NCBI GenBank assembly: GCA_025360005.1 | Contig: JANYDA010000006.1 | Span: 124,001-188,000 of the forward strand | Direction of reading: 5' to 3' | Origin: Fibrobacteria bacterium | Lineage (GTDB): Bacteria; Fibrobacterota; Fibrobacteria; UBA11236 | DNA length: 64,000 nt | Shown here: positions 8,950-17,953 of the stretch, piece by piece | Position numbering within the stretch: the stretch's first letter is position 1 | Layout: each line of letters opens with the position of its first letter | Made by a program: the position numbers and the translations under genes | Notes under the pieces: generated by a model | Told to the model about the DNA's origin: nothing | What the model saw: the letters and a program-made list of their open reading frames with translations, nothing else | The model's database searches: none

Positions 8950-8979
8950 TAAAAAAAAACGAAGGGGCGCGACGCCCCG
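8950..8979 (-). terminator. Rho-independent terminator
   Basis: On the minus strand a GGGGCG / CGCCCC stem with a 3-base loop (8964..8978) is followed by a run of nine T residues (A-run at 8951..8959). It lies directly after the membrane-protein gene at 8983..9558 and just upstream of the synthase gene, separating the two transcripts. Confidence 0.85.
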
Positions 8980-8982
8980 CGA

Positions 8983-9558
8983 TCAGGTCTCGACGGTTTC
9001 CCGTGCGCGCACTTCCTTGCGGTATTTACGGGAGATTTTAGCCTGGTTTTTCAAGGTCTTGAGCAGGGTGCCGCCTTCATCGGCCTTGCGCAGCAGGTTT
9101 TGGTGCTGATAGGCGGCCAGGCTCTTGAACGCGGACTCGGCCATGTCCTTGCCTTCGCCCTCCAGCTTGGAGCGCAATTCGTCGTGCAGGAAATAATAGG
9201 CGTCTTCCTGCTGGCGATAACGGAAGTCCAGCCAGAGGGCGTTCAAACGCATCACCAGGAATCCGATGGCGCATGCGAACAGGACAATCCAGGGAGCTTC
9301 CGTCTTTCCGATGTAATGTCCGAACAGGCCCACGCCCAACACTACCATGGCAAGCATCAGCAAACGCGTGAACAGGACGACTTGGATTTTATAGAAGCCT
9401 TTCCAGCGGATGGGGATATAGACCCAAGGCTTGCCCCGTTTCAGCTTGCGCTCGAAGGAAATGGGATAAGCAATGAAATTGCACCAAGCCCAATGCAGGA
9501 TGAGTAGGCCGGCCAGCAATCCCGAGGCGATATACTGGTAGTTGGGTTTTGCGATCAT
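8983..9558 (-). CDS. Hypothetical membrane protein
   Basis: A 191-residue protein with hydrophobic segments near 10..30, 62..82 and 89..107, followed by a charged cytoplasmic C-terminal half (ELRSKLEGEGKDMAESAFKS and a Lys/Arg-rich tail) that probably forms helices. I recognise no family or catalytic motif. It is a single-gene unit: a strong terminator follows it and a 358-base gap with the divergent dnaA gene precedes it. Confidence 0.65.
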   Translation of the reverse strand: MIAKPNYQYIASGLLAGLLILHWAWCNFIAYPISFERKLKRGKPWVYIPIRWKGFYKIQVVLFTRLLMLAMVVLGVGLFGHYIGKTEAPWIVLFACAIGFLVMRLNALWLDFRYRQQEDAYYFLHDELRSKLEGEGKDMAESAFKSLAAYQHQNLLRKADEGGTLLKTLKNQAKISRKYRKEVRARETVET

Positions 9559-9916
9559 GGGAGGAAAGGCATTTCGCTTGGTCTCAATTTTAACTTAGAG
9601 AATCATGCGAAACAAGGGAAGAGCTGCTCAAGGTGATTTCTTACCCGTATTCCATTTTCATTTTTGCCTGATTTCAGGAACCTTTCCAATCCCTGGGGAA
9701 GTCCCGTTGATTATTTGTTGAAAACCTGCCGGGCCCCGTCCCATCGGGCCGCCAAACAACGCGCTCACGCGCTCCATGTTGATTATATTTTCCCCTTTAG
9801 GTCCAAAGGTTCCGAGATAAAACCATGGTAATTATCCACGCCACCTGTCGGTCGCGCCTGCGAAAGCGGGATTTTTGCCGCCGCCTATTCGTTCCGAACC
9901 TTGAAGGGCCGGCCGC
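9559..9916. other. Intergenic region upstream of dnaA
   Basis: This 358-base gap lies between divergent genes and must contain the dnaA promoter. It holds AT-rich stretches (9690..9725, 9779..9800) and one near-match to a DnaA box. I do not see the cluster of boxes expected of a chromosomal origin, so I do not call oriC here. Confidence 0.45.
9832..9840 (+). promoter_or_regulatory. Possible DnaA box (autoregulation)
   Basis: TTATCCACG differs from the TTATCCACA consensus at the last base and lies 77 bases before the dnaA start codon. DnaA commonly represses its own gene through such boxes. A single near-match is weak evidence. Confidence 0.35.
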
Positions 9917-11257
9917 ATGATCAATTCGGTAACGTCTTTGCACCCTTGGACATCCTGCCTGGCGTCCCTGAAGGAAAAGCTCTCCGAGGACGTGTACATC
10001 CAGTGGATCACGCCGCTGAAGGTATTCGACCTGAGCGAGTTCCAGGTCAGCCTGGCCGTGCCGCTTAACATCGACATGGAACAACTGGGAAAAATGTACT
10101 TAGGGCTTATCGAGCATTGTTTCCAGGAAGCCAACGGCCGCGAGGTCCGCATCCAACTTCGCCGCATGCCCACCACGGCCGCCTCGCCGGGATTCGCGCA
10201 TCCCTTCACGGGCATGCCCGTTATCGATCTCAATCCCAACTACACCTTCGAGGAATTCGTGGTGGGCAGCAACTCCCAATTCGCCTACTCCGCCGCGCAG
10301 GCCGTGGCCAAGGATCCGGGCGGCACCAAGTTCAACCCGCTGCTCATCTACGGCGGCGTGGGCCTGGGCAAAACCCATCTCCTGCAGGCCATCGGCAATT
10401 ACGTGCTGGCGGAAAATTCCCGCAAGAAAGTCCGCTACGTCACTTCGGAGGCTTTTTACCGCGAGTTCGTGGAGTCCATCCAGCACAACCGCATCAATGA
10501 GTTGTCGAATTATTACCGCAATGAAGTCGATCTGCTCCTGATGGACGACGTGCAATTCATGAGCGGCAAGGATCGCACCCAGGAAGAATTCTTCCATATC
10601 TTCAACTCCCTGCACCAAAGCCGAAAGCAGATAGTCCTGACCAGCGACGCGCCTCCGGGGGAACTGAAGGGCCTGGAAGACCGCCTGGTGAGCCGCTTCC
10701 AATGGGGCCTGTTCGTGGACATCCAGCCGCCGGACAGGGAAACGCGCGAGGCCATCCTGCGCCGCAAGGCCATCGCTTTGAACCTCGACATCTCCGACGA
10801 CATCATCGGGTTCCTGGCGGAAGCCATCGATTCCAATATCCGCGTGATCGAAGGGGCCATCCGCCAGTTGTTGCTGCAGGCCTCCATCAAGCATTCGGAC
10901 ATCACCATGGAGCTGGCCAAGGAAATCGTGAACCGCACGGGCGTGAACCGCCCCAGCAAGAAGGTGACTCCGGAGGACATCACCACCGTGGTGGCCAATT
11001 ACTTCGTGGTGGAAGTGGACAAGATCATCGAGCAGGGCCGCGGCACCAAGGAAGTGGCCCAGGCCCGCCAGCTGGCCATGTTCCTGATGAAGGAACTGAC
11101 CTCGGCCTCCCTCAAGACCATCGGCCAGCGCTTCGGCGGCCGCGACCACAGCACCGTGGTGCACGCCATCAAGACTATCGAGAAGGCGATGGAGAAGGAC
11201 GACTCTTTCAAGAAGAGCGTCGACGCCATCATGAGCAAGCTAGCCGCCCGGGGCTAG
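9917..11257 (+). CDS. dnaA: Chromosomal replication initiator DnaA
   Basis: A 446-residue protein with the standard layout: an N-terminal interaction domain (1..80), a short linker, AAA+ core with Walker A GGVGLGKTH (146..154), Walker B LLLMDDVQF and sensor/arginine-finger region, and a C-terminal DNA-binding domain with the signature GGRDHSTVVHAI. It binds DnaA boxes and opens the origin with ATP. It is slightly short because the linker domain II is reduced. Unusually, neither dnaN nor recF follows; the next gene is a broken ATPase. Confidence 0.97.
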   Translation: MINSVTSLHPWTSCLASLKEKLSEDVYIQWITPLKVFDLSEFQVSLAVPLNIDMEQLGKMYLGLIEHCFQEANGREVRIQLRRMPTTAASPGFAHPFTGMPVIDLNPNYTFEEFVVGSNSQFAYSAAQAVAKDPGGTKFNPLLIYGGVGLGKTHLLQAIGNYVLAENSRKKVRYVTSEAFYREFVESIQHNRINELSNYYRNEVDLLLMDDVQFMSGKDRTQEEFFHIFNSLHQSRKQIVLTSDAPPGELKGLEDRLVSRFQWGLFVDIQPPDRETREAILRRKAIALNLDISDDIIGFLAEAIDSNIRVIEGAIRQLLLQASIKHSDITMELAKEIVNRTGVNRPSKKVTPEDITTVVANYFVVEVDKIIEQGRGTKEVAQARQLAMFLMKELTSASLKTIGQRFGGRDHSTVVHAIKTIEKAMEKDDSFKKSVDAIMSKLAARG

Positions 11258-11266
11258 CTTATTTCA

Positions 11267-11290
11267 GAAGGCGAACCGCCTTCCTACCTT
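11267..11290 (+). terminator. Probable terminator after dnaA
   Basis: A 7-bp stem GAAGGCG / CGCCTTC with an AAC loop (11267..11283) is followed by a short T-rich stretch (CTACCTTTT). It lies 10 bases after the dnaA stop. The T-tract is weak. Confidence 0.5.
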
Positions 11291-11361
11291 TTGAAGCCCC
11301 TCCGTCCATATGTTCCTTTTATGACATTTTGGACTTTTCTTTAAATTTTATCCTTGTAAAT

Positions 11362-11378
11362 CCGGATAGTATATCCGG
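11362..11378. promoter_or_regulatory. Inverted repeat, possible operator
   Basis: CCGGATA and TATCCGG face each other across a 3-base spacer, 21 bases before the start codon of the broken ATPase gene, within an AT-rich promoter-like stretch. This is the position expected of a repressor site, but no regulator is identified. Confidence 0.3.
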
Positions 11379-11398
11379 TATTTCAAGGAAAGTATTCT

Positions 11399-12569
11399 AT
11401 GCATCCAACGCCGCTTCCCCGCCTAGGCCATTTAAAAGAAGTGACAACTGCTTTGCGCCGCTTCCCTGTCGTGGCGTTAGTCGGCTCAAGGCAATGCGGC
11501 AAGACGACCTTGGCGAGAATGCTGGGGAAAGCCTGGAAGGGGAAAACCCATTGGTTCGATTTGGAAAATCCCGATGGCGCCGCAGCGCTTTCCCAACCGG
11601 GATAGTCGTTGCCCGGCCTCATGGGCTTGGTGGTTATCGATGAAATCCAGCGATCCCCTGAGCTGTTCCCGCTGCTGAGAGTACTGGCGGATCGAAAAAC
11701 GCTTCCGGCCCGCTTCCTGGTTCTGGGCACCGCATCGGGGGATCTGCTGCGGCAAAGTTCCGAATCGTTGGCGGGCCGTATCCGGTTCCACGAGTTGCCT
11801 GGCTTCTCGCTGGAAGAAGTGGGATGGAAAAATTCGGAGCGGCTGTGGAGGAGGGGAGGATTCCCGAAATCGTTTTTGGCGGCGCGCGAATCGGATAGCG
11901 GCGCATGGCGGGATGCGTTCATCGAAACTTTTTTGGAGCGCGACATTCCGAACCTGGGCATTCGCCTGCCCGCTCGGCAACTCCGCCGATTCTGGATAAT
12001 GGCCGCGCATTACCATGGTCAGACCTGGAACTCGGCTGAAATTGGGCGATCCCTTGGCTTAGCGACAAGACCATGCTTCACCATCTGCAGGTGTTGGAGC
12101 AAACCTTCATGGTCCGCCTGCTGCCGCCTTGGCATGTGAATACCGGCAAACGGTTGGTAAAAACACCCAAGTTTACGTTCGCGACTCCGGGCTTTTCCAT
12201 TCGCTCATCGGGGTGAAGGACGAAAAAACATTGCTTCAGCATCCCAAACTCGGTGCATCTTGGGAAGGGTTTGCCTTGGAAGAGGTTATCAAGGCTATCG
12301 GCGCCGGTAGGAACGCTTTTTTCTGGGGTACCCACGGCGGAGCGGAACTGGACTTGTTGATTGTGGATGGCGGTCGAAGCATCGGGTTCGAGTTTAAGTA
12401 TTCCCAATCCCCATCGATGTCAAAATCGATGCATGCGGCAATCGCCGATTTGAAACTGAGCCGGCTGGCCGTCGTATGCCCCGGCAATCGGGGTTACGTC
12501 TTTGGGGGGGGAAAGCGGATGCCGTTCCTTTGGACTCTTTGCGGAAGTGGCTCTAGCTTGGAACCGTAA
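11399..12569 (+). pseudogene. Broken AAA ATPase with DUF4143-type C-terminus
   Basis: The fragments together match the common ATPase family with an N-terminal P-loop (VALVGSRQCGKTTLARML), Walker B (GLVVIDEIQRSPELFPLLR), RFLVLGTASGDLLRQSSESL, and a C-terminal nuclease-like DUF4143 part (KLGASWEGFALEEVIK ... AELDLLIVDGG). Three lesions break it: an in-frame TAG at 11603..11605, a single-base deletion near 12060 (the reading continues one frame over as SDKTMLHHLQVLEQTFMVRL), and another near 12172 (AAG GTT TAC became AAG TTT AC). Each piece otherwise keeps family sequence, so decay is recent, or the assembly contains errors. The family is often mobile and its role is poorly known. Confidence 0.8.
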
Positions 12570-12581
12570 GATTGATTAGAG

Positions 12582-13049
12582 TCAACCCAACAGCGCACCT
12601 TCCGCCATGATTGGCTCGATGCCTTTCCCATCGAAGGCCAGCGCGGTCTTCAGGACTCCGTTCACCACGCCCAACTCCGCGGGCCCTTCCTGCGTGAAGT
12701 CGATGGCGTACTCCGCTTCCACGGCGATGACGCCCTTCTGCGCGCTCGCGAAGGCGAGGCGGGTGCAGTCCACCGGATGATGCGAACCGCCCAGCAGCAG
12801 CGAGCCATCGATATATCCCGCGGCGGGATTGACCGGGAACCAAAAGGTCTTGTCTTCCATGTCCGCGAACTGCTCGATGGCCAGGCGGATGAAGTCCAAT
12901 TGGATCTCCGTCTTTACCGGCTTGCCTTGGAACGTTACGGTAACGGGCATGGTGATGGAGAAGAACATCTGCCTGCGGATGCCCAATTCCACGTTCTCGA
13001 AAATGGATGCGGTGAGGGATCCCGTTCCGGGCTTCAGGGTAAGCGGCAT
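12582..13049 (-). CDS. Hypothetical protein downstream of ptsP
   Basis: A 155-residue, probably cytoplasmic, beta-rich protein that I do not recognise. It opens with MPLTLKPGTGSL and contains regular hydrophobic strands and no Cys clusters, signal peptide or membrane helix. It follows ptsP by 33 bases on the same strand, with GGAAAGG just before the ATG, so it is likely cotranscribed. A role linked to the nitrogen-type phosphotransferase system is only suggested by position. Confidence 0.65.
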   Translation of the reverse strand: MPLTLKPGTGSLTASIFENVELGIRRQMFFSITMPVTVTFQGKPVKTEIQLDFIRLAIEQFADMEDKTFWFPVNPAAGYIDGSLLLGGSHHPVDCTRLAFASAQKGVIAVEAEYAIDFTQEGPAELGVVNGVLKTALAFDGKGIEPIMAEGALLG

Positions 13050-13082
13050 GCGGCCTTTCCGGGAGAGGCTCCCATCCTTTGT

Positions 13083-15362
13083 TTACTGGGCCGGGACGGA
13101 TTCCAGGTATTTGAGGATCTCGTCCTTGACTTGATCGGCTGTATGGAGGTTGGAGATCTTGCCAAGCAGCTTCTTGCAATCCTTCACGCTCAGAATGCGC
13201 AAGGCCGTGCGGATGGCGTCGGCGGAGGCCGGGGCGATGGAAAGATGCGTGATGCCCAGCGCCAGGAAAAGCGGAAGCGCTTGCGGGTCGGAAGCCATTT
13301 CGCCGCAAACCGTAACGGTCTTTCCGGCATCGCGTGCGGCTGCGGTGATCCGCATCAGGGCCTGGATGAGCGCCGGATGGAAGGGCTGGTAGTAGGAGGC
13401 CACGCGTTCATTGCCGCGATCGATGGCGAACAGGTATTGGATCAAATCGTTGGTGCCGATGCTGAGGAAATCGGCTTCGCCCGCGAAATCGCGGATCTGC
13501 ATCATGGCCGCCGGGATCTCGATCATGGCGCCTATGGGGGGCATACGCAAGGGATGGCCGGCTTCCACTTCCAGTTCCGCCAGCACCTGTTGGATCTGCT
13601 CTTTCAAGGCGCGGAATTCCGTGATCATGGAGAGCATGGGGATCACCAGGCGGAACTCCCCGAATTGGGCGGTGCGGAGCAAGGCGCGCAGGTGCGGGCG
13701 CAGGATGTCCGGCCGGGTCAGCAGCATGCGGATGGAACGCCAGCCCAGGCTGGGATTCTCTTCCTTGCCCCAGTCGAAATATTTCAGCGGCTTGTCCCCG
13801 CCCACGTCCAGCAGGCGGAAGGTGGCTCCGTGCGTGCCGCAACGTTCCAGCACGCGGCGGTAGATCTCGAACTGCGTCTCCTCGTCCGGGAAGGAGGAAC
13901 GGATCATGAAGAAGAACTCGGAACGGTAAAGACCCACGCCTTCGACGCCGTATTGTTCCATCAGCTCCAGATCGGAGATCAACGATAGGTTGCCGGAGAG
14001 ATGGATCTGTTCGCCGTCCCTGGTCAGGGATTCGAAGCTGGGGACCGCCAGCATGCGGGTGCCCAGGTCTTCCAGGAGGCGGGAGTATTCACGCTGCACA
14101 TGGGCGTCCGGATTGATGTAGATGAGCCCGGAGTTCCCGTCCATAATGACGTGGGTGTTGTTGCGCAGGTAGCTGGTGAGGCCGGGGATGCCCATAAAGC
14201 AGGGGATGCCCAGCGAACGCGCCAGGATGGCGGCATGGGAAGTGAGCCCTCCGGTCTCGCACAGGATGCCGAGGATCTTGCGGGTGGACAGGTAGATCAA
14301 GTCCGAAGGGAGCAGTTCCACGGCCGCGACGATATTTCCTTCCTCATCCCCCTCCAGGGCGGAGTTGCTTTGCTTGACCTCGCCCAGCGCGTTCAGGATA
14401 CGGAGGCCCACGTCGCGCAGATCGGCCGCGCGGCTGCTCAGCATGGCATTACCCGTATCCATCATGGATTTGGCCAATTCGCGCGTGGCCAGCTTTACGG
14501 CGAAAGGCGCGGCCAGGTTCTCGCGGATATGGCTTTCGATGAGGCCTATGTAATGCTCGTCCTTGAGCATCAGCTCATGGGCCTCGAAGATACGCGCATC
14601 CAATTCCGCGAACAATTCCCCGGCCCGCTTCTTGAGCCATTGGCTTTCCAGGAGGGCCAAATCCAGGGCCCGTTGCAAAAGCTGAATCTCGATGCGGGGA
14701 TCTTCGCACTCGGTGAATATGATGGTGTCCCAGATCTGATGGGTTTTGAGGATGACGGTGCGCCCATTCGCGATGCCGCCCACCGCCACTTGCGCGCGCA
14801 CAAAGGGCGGCGCTTCCTTGGGGGCTTCCGGCTCCGCCTTGCCGGGAGGGGCGGTGACGGATTTCAGGCTGCGGTTCTCCAGCAAGGTTCCCAATTGCGC
14901 GGCCAGCGTGTACGCGAGATCCTCGACCATGGAAGGGAAGGGTTCTCCCTCCGTGGACTGCAATGTCATTACGCCTGCGCCCCATTTGGAGGCGGGCGGG
15001 ATGGGAATGCCAAGGAAATTCTTGAGGCGGTCTTCGCCCAAGGTGGGGAAGTACTTGTTGCGCTTGTCTTCGCTGGGATTGGCTATGTTCACGATCTCGC
15101 CGCGGCTGAATACGTAGCCGGTTAGGCCTTCGCCCGGGGACATGGTCACGTCCGTGTGCCGATCCAGATTCAGGCCTTCGCTGGCGGATAGGCGCAGGCG
15201 GTTGCTATCCGGCTGGTAAAGGTAGATGGAACACACGTCCACGCCCATCTTTTCGGAAATAAGCTTGACCACCGCTTCCAAGGCCGGCCGCGTGGAGACG
15301 GACTCCTGCATGGTCTGGGCCACGGAGCGGATGATTTCCAGGGCTGTGGAAGCGTCGGACAT
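13083..15362 (-). CDS. ptsP: PEP-protein phosphotransferase with GAF domain (EI-Ntr)
   Basis: A 759-residue enzyme I paralogue that takes phosphate from phosphoenolpyruvate and passes it to an HPr-like protein in the regulatory nitrogen PTS. An N-terminal GAF domain (~1..165, GEGLTGYVFSRGEIV) is followed by the PEP-utilising N domain, the phosphorylated His376 in GGLTSHAAILARSLGIP, and the PEP-binding barrel with RSEFFFMIR and DFLSIGTNDLIQYLFAIDRG. Fusion of GAF to EI is diagnostic of PtsP. No HPr or EIIA gene is nearby. A 7-bp-phased repeat tract lies just upstream of the start. Confidence 0.93.
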   Translation of the reverse strand: MSDASTALEIIRSVAQTMQESVSTRPALEAVVKLISEKMGVDVCSIYLYQPDSNRLRLSASEGLNLDRHTDVTMSPGEGLTGYVFSRGEIVNIANPSEDKRNKYFPTLGEDRLKNFLGIPIPPASKWGAGVMTLQSTEGEPFPSMVEDLAYTLAAQLGTLLENRSLKSVTAPPGKAEPEAPKEAPPFVRAQVAVGGIANGRTVILKTHQIWDTIIFTECEDPRIEIQLLQRALDLALLESQWLKKRAGELFAELDARIFEAHELMLKDEHYIGLIESHIRENLAAPFAVKLATRELAKSMMDTGNAMLSSRAADLRDVGLRILNALGEVKQSNSALEGDEEGNIVAAVELLPSDLIYLSTRKILGILCETGGLTSHAAILARSLGIPCFMGIPGLTSYLRNNTHVIMDGNSGLIYINPDAHVQREYSRLLEDLGTRMLAVPSFESLTRDGEQIHLSGNLSLISDLELMEQYGVEGVGLYRSEFFFMIRSSFPDEETQFEIYRRVLERCGTHGATFRLLDVGGDKPLKYFDWGKEENPSLGWRSIRMLLTRPDILRPHLRALLRTAQFGEFRLVIPMLSMITEFRALKEQIQQVLAELEVEAGHPLRMPPIGAMIEIPAAMMQIRDFAGEADFLSIGTNDLIQYLFAIDRGNERVASYYQPFHPALIQALMRITAAARDAGKTVTVCGEMASDPQALPLFLALGITHLSIAPASADAIRTALRILSVKDCKKLLGKISNLHTADQVKDEILKYLESVPAQ

Positions 15363-15389
15363 ACGTAAGATGGTCTTCTTGGGAAAAAG

Positions 15390-15430
15390 TCAAAGTGCAA
15401 AATGCAAAATGAAAAGTGCGAAATGAAAAC
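15390..15430 (-). repeat. Heptad-phased AT-rich intergenic repeat (tract 1)
   Basis: Read on the minus strand, this stretch falls into consecutive 7-base units: CATTTCG, CACTTTT, CATTTTG, CATTTTG, CACTTTG. It lies between the 95-residue protein gene and the ptsP start. It shares AAATGAAAAGTGC(A/G)AAAT with the tract near 34600. Confidence 0.6.
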
Positions 15431-15460
15431 AGGGCGGGTCGATCCGGTTTTCCGCTACGG

Positions 15461-15748
15461 TCAATCCCACATGATCCCCGGTTTCGCATCGGGCAGCTTG
15501 TCTTTGTTCTTCTTCGCCCATTCGAATTTCTTGTTGAGGAGATCCAGGCGGTTGTCTTCCTCTTTCTTGGCGGCGTCGAACTTGGCGGCCAAGTCTTTGG
15601 AGCGTTCTTTGTCCGCTTTCATGAACTGTTCCAGGCTGGGCGCTTCGTCCTTATGCGGAAAGAATTTGATCACGCCGCCGGTGGCGCTATCGAGGATCAA
15701 TTGGGCCTTGCAGCAGGGGCAATCGAGCTTGATTTCCTTCGCTTCCAT
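15461..15748 (-). CDS. Small protein with N-terminal CPCC motif
   Basis: A 95-residue protein. The first 30 residues contain KLDCPCCKAQLILD, half of a zinc-ribbon-like knuckle, followed by GGVIKFFPHKDEAP. Residues ~40..85 are highly charged and probably form one long helix or coiled coil. Only one CxxC-like pair is present, so a metal site would need a second chain. It is upstream of ptsP on the same strand, separated by a repeat tract. Function is unknown. Confidence 0.65.
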   Translation of the reverse strand: MEAKEIKLDCPCCKAQLILDSATGGVIKFFPHKDEAPSLEQFMKADKERSKDLAAKFDAAKKEEDNRLDLLNKKFEWAKKNKDKLPDAKPGIMWD

Positions 15749-15976
15749 TGGCTTTCCGTTCCGGGCCGGACCCGCTAACCGCTCTTCAATCGATTAAAGT
15801 CGGATGCCTTATGAGCGCATACCGGGCGGTCCATCCCGGGTCGGGCGCGCAGCGTCATCCATACATCCCTTAATATAGGACTTTTTAGATCTTTTTGACG
15901 GGAAAGCTGGGTAGGGAGCCGTGCGGAAGGACGCGAGGCAGGGGGCGGCGGGTTTTATCCCGCCCGCATCGGATCC

Positions 15977-17953
15977 TCAAAATTTCTCGATCTTGAAGAT
16001 GTGCATTACTTCCTTTTGGGGAGAAAGCTCTACGTAGTTGTACTGGCCGGACCAGACATAGCTTTCATGCGAGAGCAGGTCATAGAGTCCGTAGATATTC
16101 TCCGAGGCCAATCCCATGGAGGGCAGGTCCAAGGTTACCGTGGCTCCTTGCTTATTGTGCGGATCCAGATTGACCACGAATAGGAGGATGTTCTCATCCC
16201 GAAGCTTGGAATAGACGAGGATGTTGGGGTTGTCGCTGGCATGGAAACGAAGGTTCTTGAGATGATGCAAGGCCCGGTTGTCCCGGCGGATTTCGTTCAA
16301 GGTCTTGATGAAACCCTTGATGTTGCCGGGGCGGTTCCAATCCCACACCTTGTACTGGTACTTTTCAGAATGGATGAACTCTTCCTTGCCCGGGACCGGC
16401 GCGCCTTCGCACAGCTCATAGCTGTTGTAGATGCCGTAGGAGCCTACCAAGGTGGCGGCCAAGGCGAAGCGGATCTTGAACATGGCGGGCGGGGCGTTCT
16501 GCAGATGCCAGGGTAGGATATCCGGCGTGGTGGGGAAGAAGATCGGTTTCATGAAACCGCTTTCCGGCCCTTGCGTCAATTCTTCCAGGTACTCGCGCAA
16601 TTCCGCCGCGGTGGTGCGCCAGGTGAAATAGGTATAGGACATGTCGAAGCCGATCTTGGCCAGCCTCTTCATCACCTTGGGGCGCGTAAAGGCTTCCGAT
16701 AGGAATACCACTTCCGGGTTCTCGGCCTTAATCTCCTTGATCATCCATTCCCAGAAACTGAAGGGCTTGGTGTGCGGGTTGTCGACGCGGAAAATGGTCA
16801 CGCCCATGTCCATCCAGAATTCCACGATGGATTTGATCTCTTTCCAGAGCGCCTTGCGATCGGGGCAGAAGAAATTCAGCGGATAGACATCCTCGTATTT
16901 CTTAGGCGGGTTTTCCGCGCACTTGATGGTACCGTCCTTCTCGCGGTAGTACCAGTCCGGGTGCGCTTTGACGTAAGGATGATCCGGCGAGCAGTTGAGC
17001 GCGAAATCCAGGGCGATGGTAAAGCCCATATCCGTGGCGGTGCGGAAGAAGGCGCGGCATTCTTCCAAAGCCTTTCCCGGCGCGCTGCCCAATTCCGGAT
17101 CGACGGCTTTGTGGCCGCCATGGGAATTGCCGATGGCGTAAGGGCAGCCGGGCTCGCCCGGTTTGGCCACCAGGGAGTTGTCGGCGCCTTTGCGTTTGGT
17201 CACGCCGACGGGATGGATGGGCGGCAGGTACAGCACATCGAAACCCATGTCCTTGATTTCCGGCAGCCGATCGGCCATGTCCTGGAAGGTGGCGCTCTTG
17301 TTGGGATCCTGGCCTTGCGACTTCGCCCACATCTCGTACCAGGCGCTGTATTCGGCCACGCGCGCATCCACGCGCAAGGCGGCCGCGGGTTGGTAGCGGT
17401 AAGGCGTATCGGTAGTAGGTTTCCCGCCGGGATTGGAATGCCCCAAGGTGCGGGCCTCCACGGTGAATTCATAATTGCCCGCTTCATAGGCGGCGAACTT
17501 TCCCAGCCACCCGTCATTGTCGACGAATTCCATGGGCGCGCGCTTCCATTTCTCTTCGCCTTGCTTGCGGAAAAGCAGCGCGGCCTCGCATTTCTCATGG
17601 CCGTCCCGGAAAATGTCCGCAGTGACCTCGATGATTTCCCCGGGCACGGCCTTGACGGGGAAGCGTCCGCCGTCGATCACGGGCTGCAGGTTTTCCACCA
17701 CCGCATGCACGGTCTGGAGATCGGGGACTTTCGACTTCGCGCGCAGCGCTGCCTTGGCGCCGGCGCTCAGGGGCGCGGGCCTGGTGACGGCGGGCGCGCC
17801 GGCAACCGGGGTTGCGGTTTTGCCGGACTTCGCCGACGGGGCTTGGGCCTCTGCGGTCCCGGCCGCCGGGGTTCTGGCGGTTTTGGTCAGGGTCTTTGCC
17901 GCGCTTTTGGCGGCGGTGGAAGGGGTCTTTTTCAATTGCTTAGGCGCGGCCAT
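15977..17953 (-). CDS. glgE: Alpha-1,4-glucan:maltose-1-phosphate maltosyltransferase
   Basis: A GH13 enzyme of 658 residues that adds maltose units from maltose-1-phosphate to alpha-1,4-glucan. The family-specific start of the catalytic region reads QPVIDGGRFPVKAVPGE and ADIFRDGH, typical of GlgE rather than amylases. The nucleophile is Asp391 in FRVDNPHTKPFSFWEWM and the acid/base is Glu420 in FLSEAFTRPKVMKRL. The first ~75 residues are an Ala/Lys/Thr/Pro-rich disordered extension not needed for the fold. The ATG overlaps the end of glgM by 14 bases, so the enzyme making maltose-1-phosphate and the one using it are translated from one message. Confidence 0.92.
   Translation of the reverse strand: MAAPKQLKKTPSTAAKSAAKTLTKTARTPAAGTAEAQAPSAKSGKTATPVAGAPAVTRPAPLSAGAKAALRAKSKVPDLQTVHAVVENLQPVIDGGRFPVKAVPGEIIEVTADIFRDGHEKCEAALLFRKQGEEKWKRAPMEFVDNDGWLGKFAAYEAGNYEFTVEARTLGHSNPGGKPTTDTPYRYQPAAALRVDARVAEYSAWYEMWAKSQGQDPNKSATFQDMADRLPEIKDMGFDVLYLPPIHPVGVTKRKGADNSLVAKPGEPGCPYAIGNSHGGHKAVDPELGSAPGKALEECRAFFRTATDMGFTIALDFALNCSPDHPYVKAHPDWYYREKDGTIKCAENPPKKYEDVYPLNFFCPDRKALWKEIKSIVEFWMDMGVTIFRVDNPHTKPFSFWEWMIKEIKAENPEVVFLSEAFTRPKVMKRLAKIGFDMSYTYFTWRTTAAELREYLEELTQGPESGFMKPIFFPTTPDILPWHLQNAPPAMFKIRFALAATLVGSYGIYNSYELCEGAPVPGKEEFIHSEKYQYKVWDWNRPGNIKGFIKTLNEIRRDNRALHHLKNLRFHASDNPNILVYSKLRDENILLFVVNLDPHNKQGATVTLDLPSMGLASENIYGLYDLLSHESYVWSGQYNYVELSPQKEVMHIFKIEKF

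Noticed and set aside
9559-9916. Chromosomal replication origin upstream of dnaA
   Set aside because: Only one near-consensus DnaA box is present; a cluster with an AT-rich unwinding element is not seen.
15930-15976. Possible terminator after glgE (GGCGGG / CCCGCC)
   Set aside because: On the minus strand no T-run follows the stem, so I could not support a terminator call.
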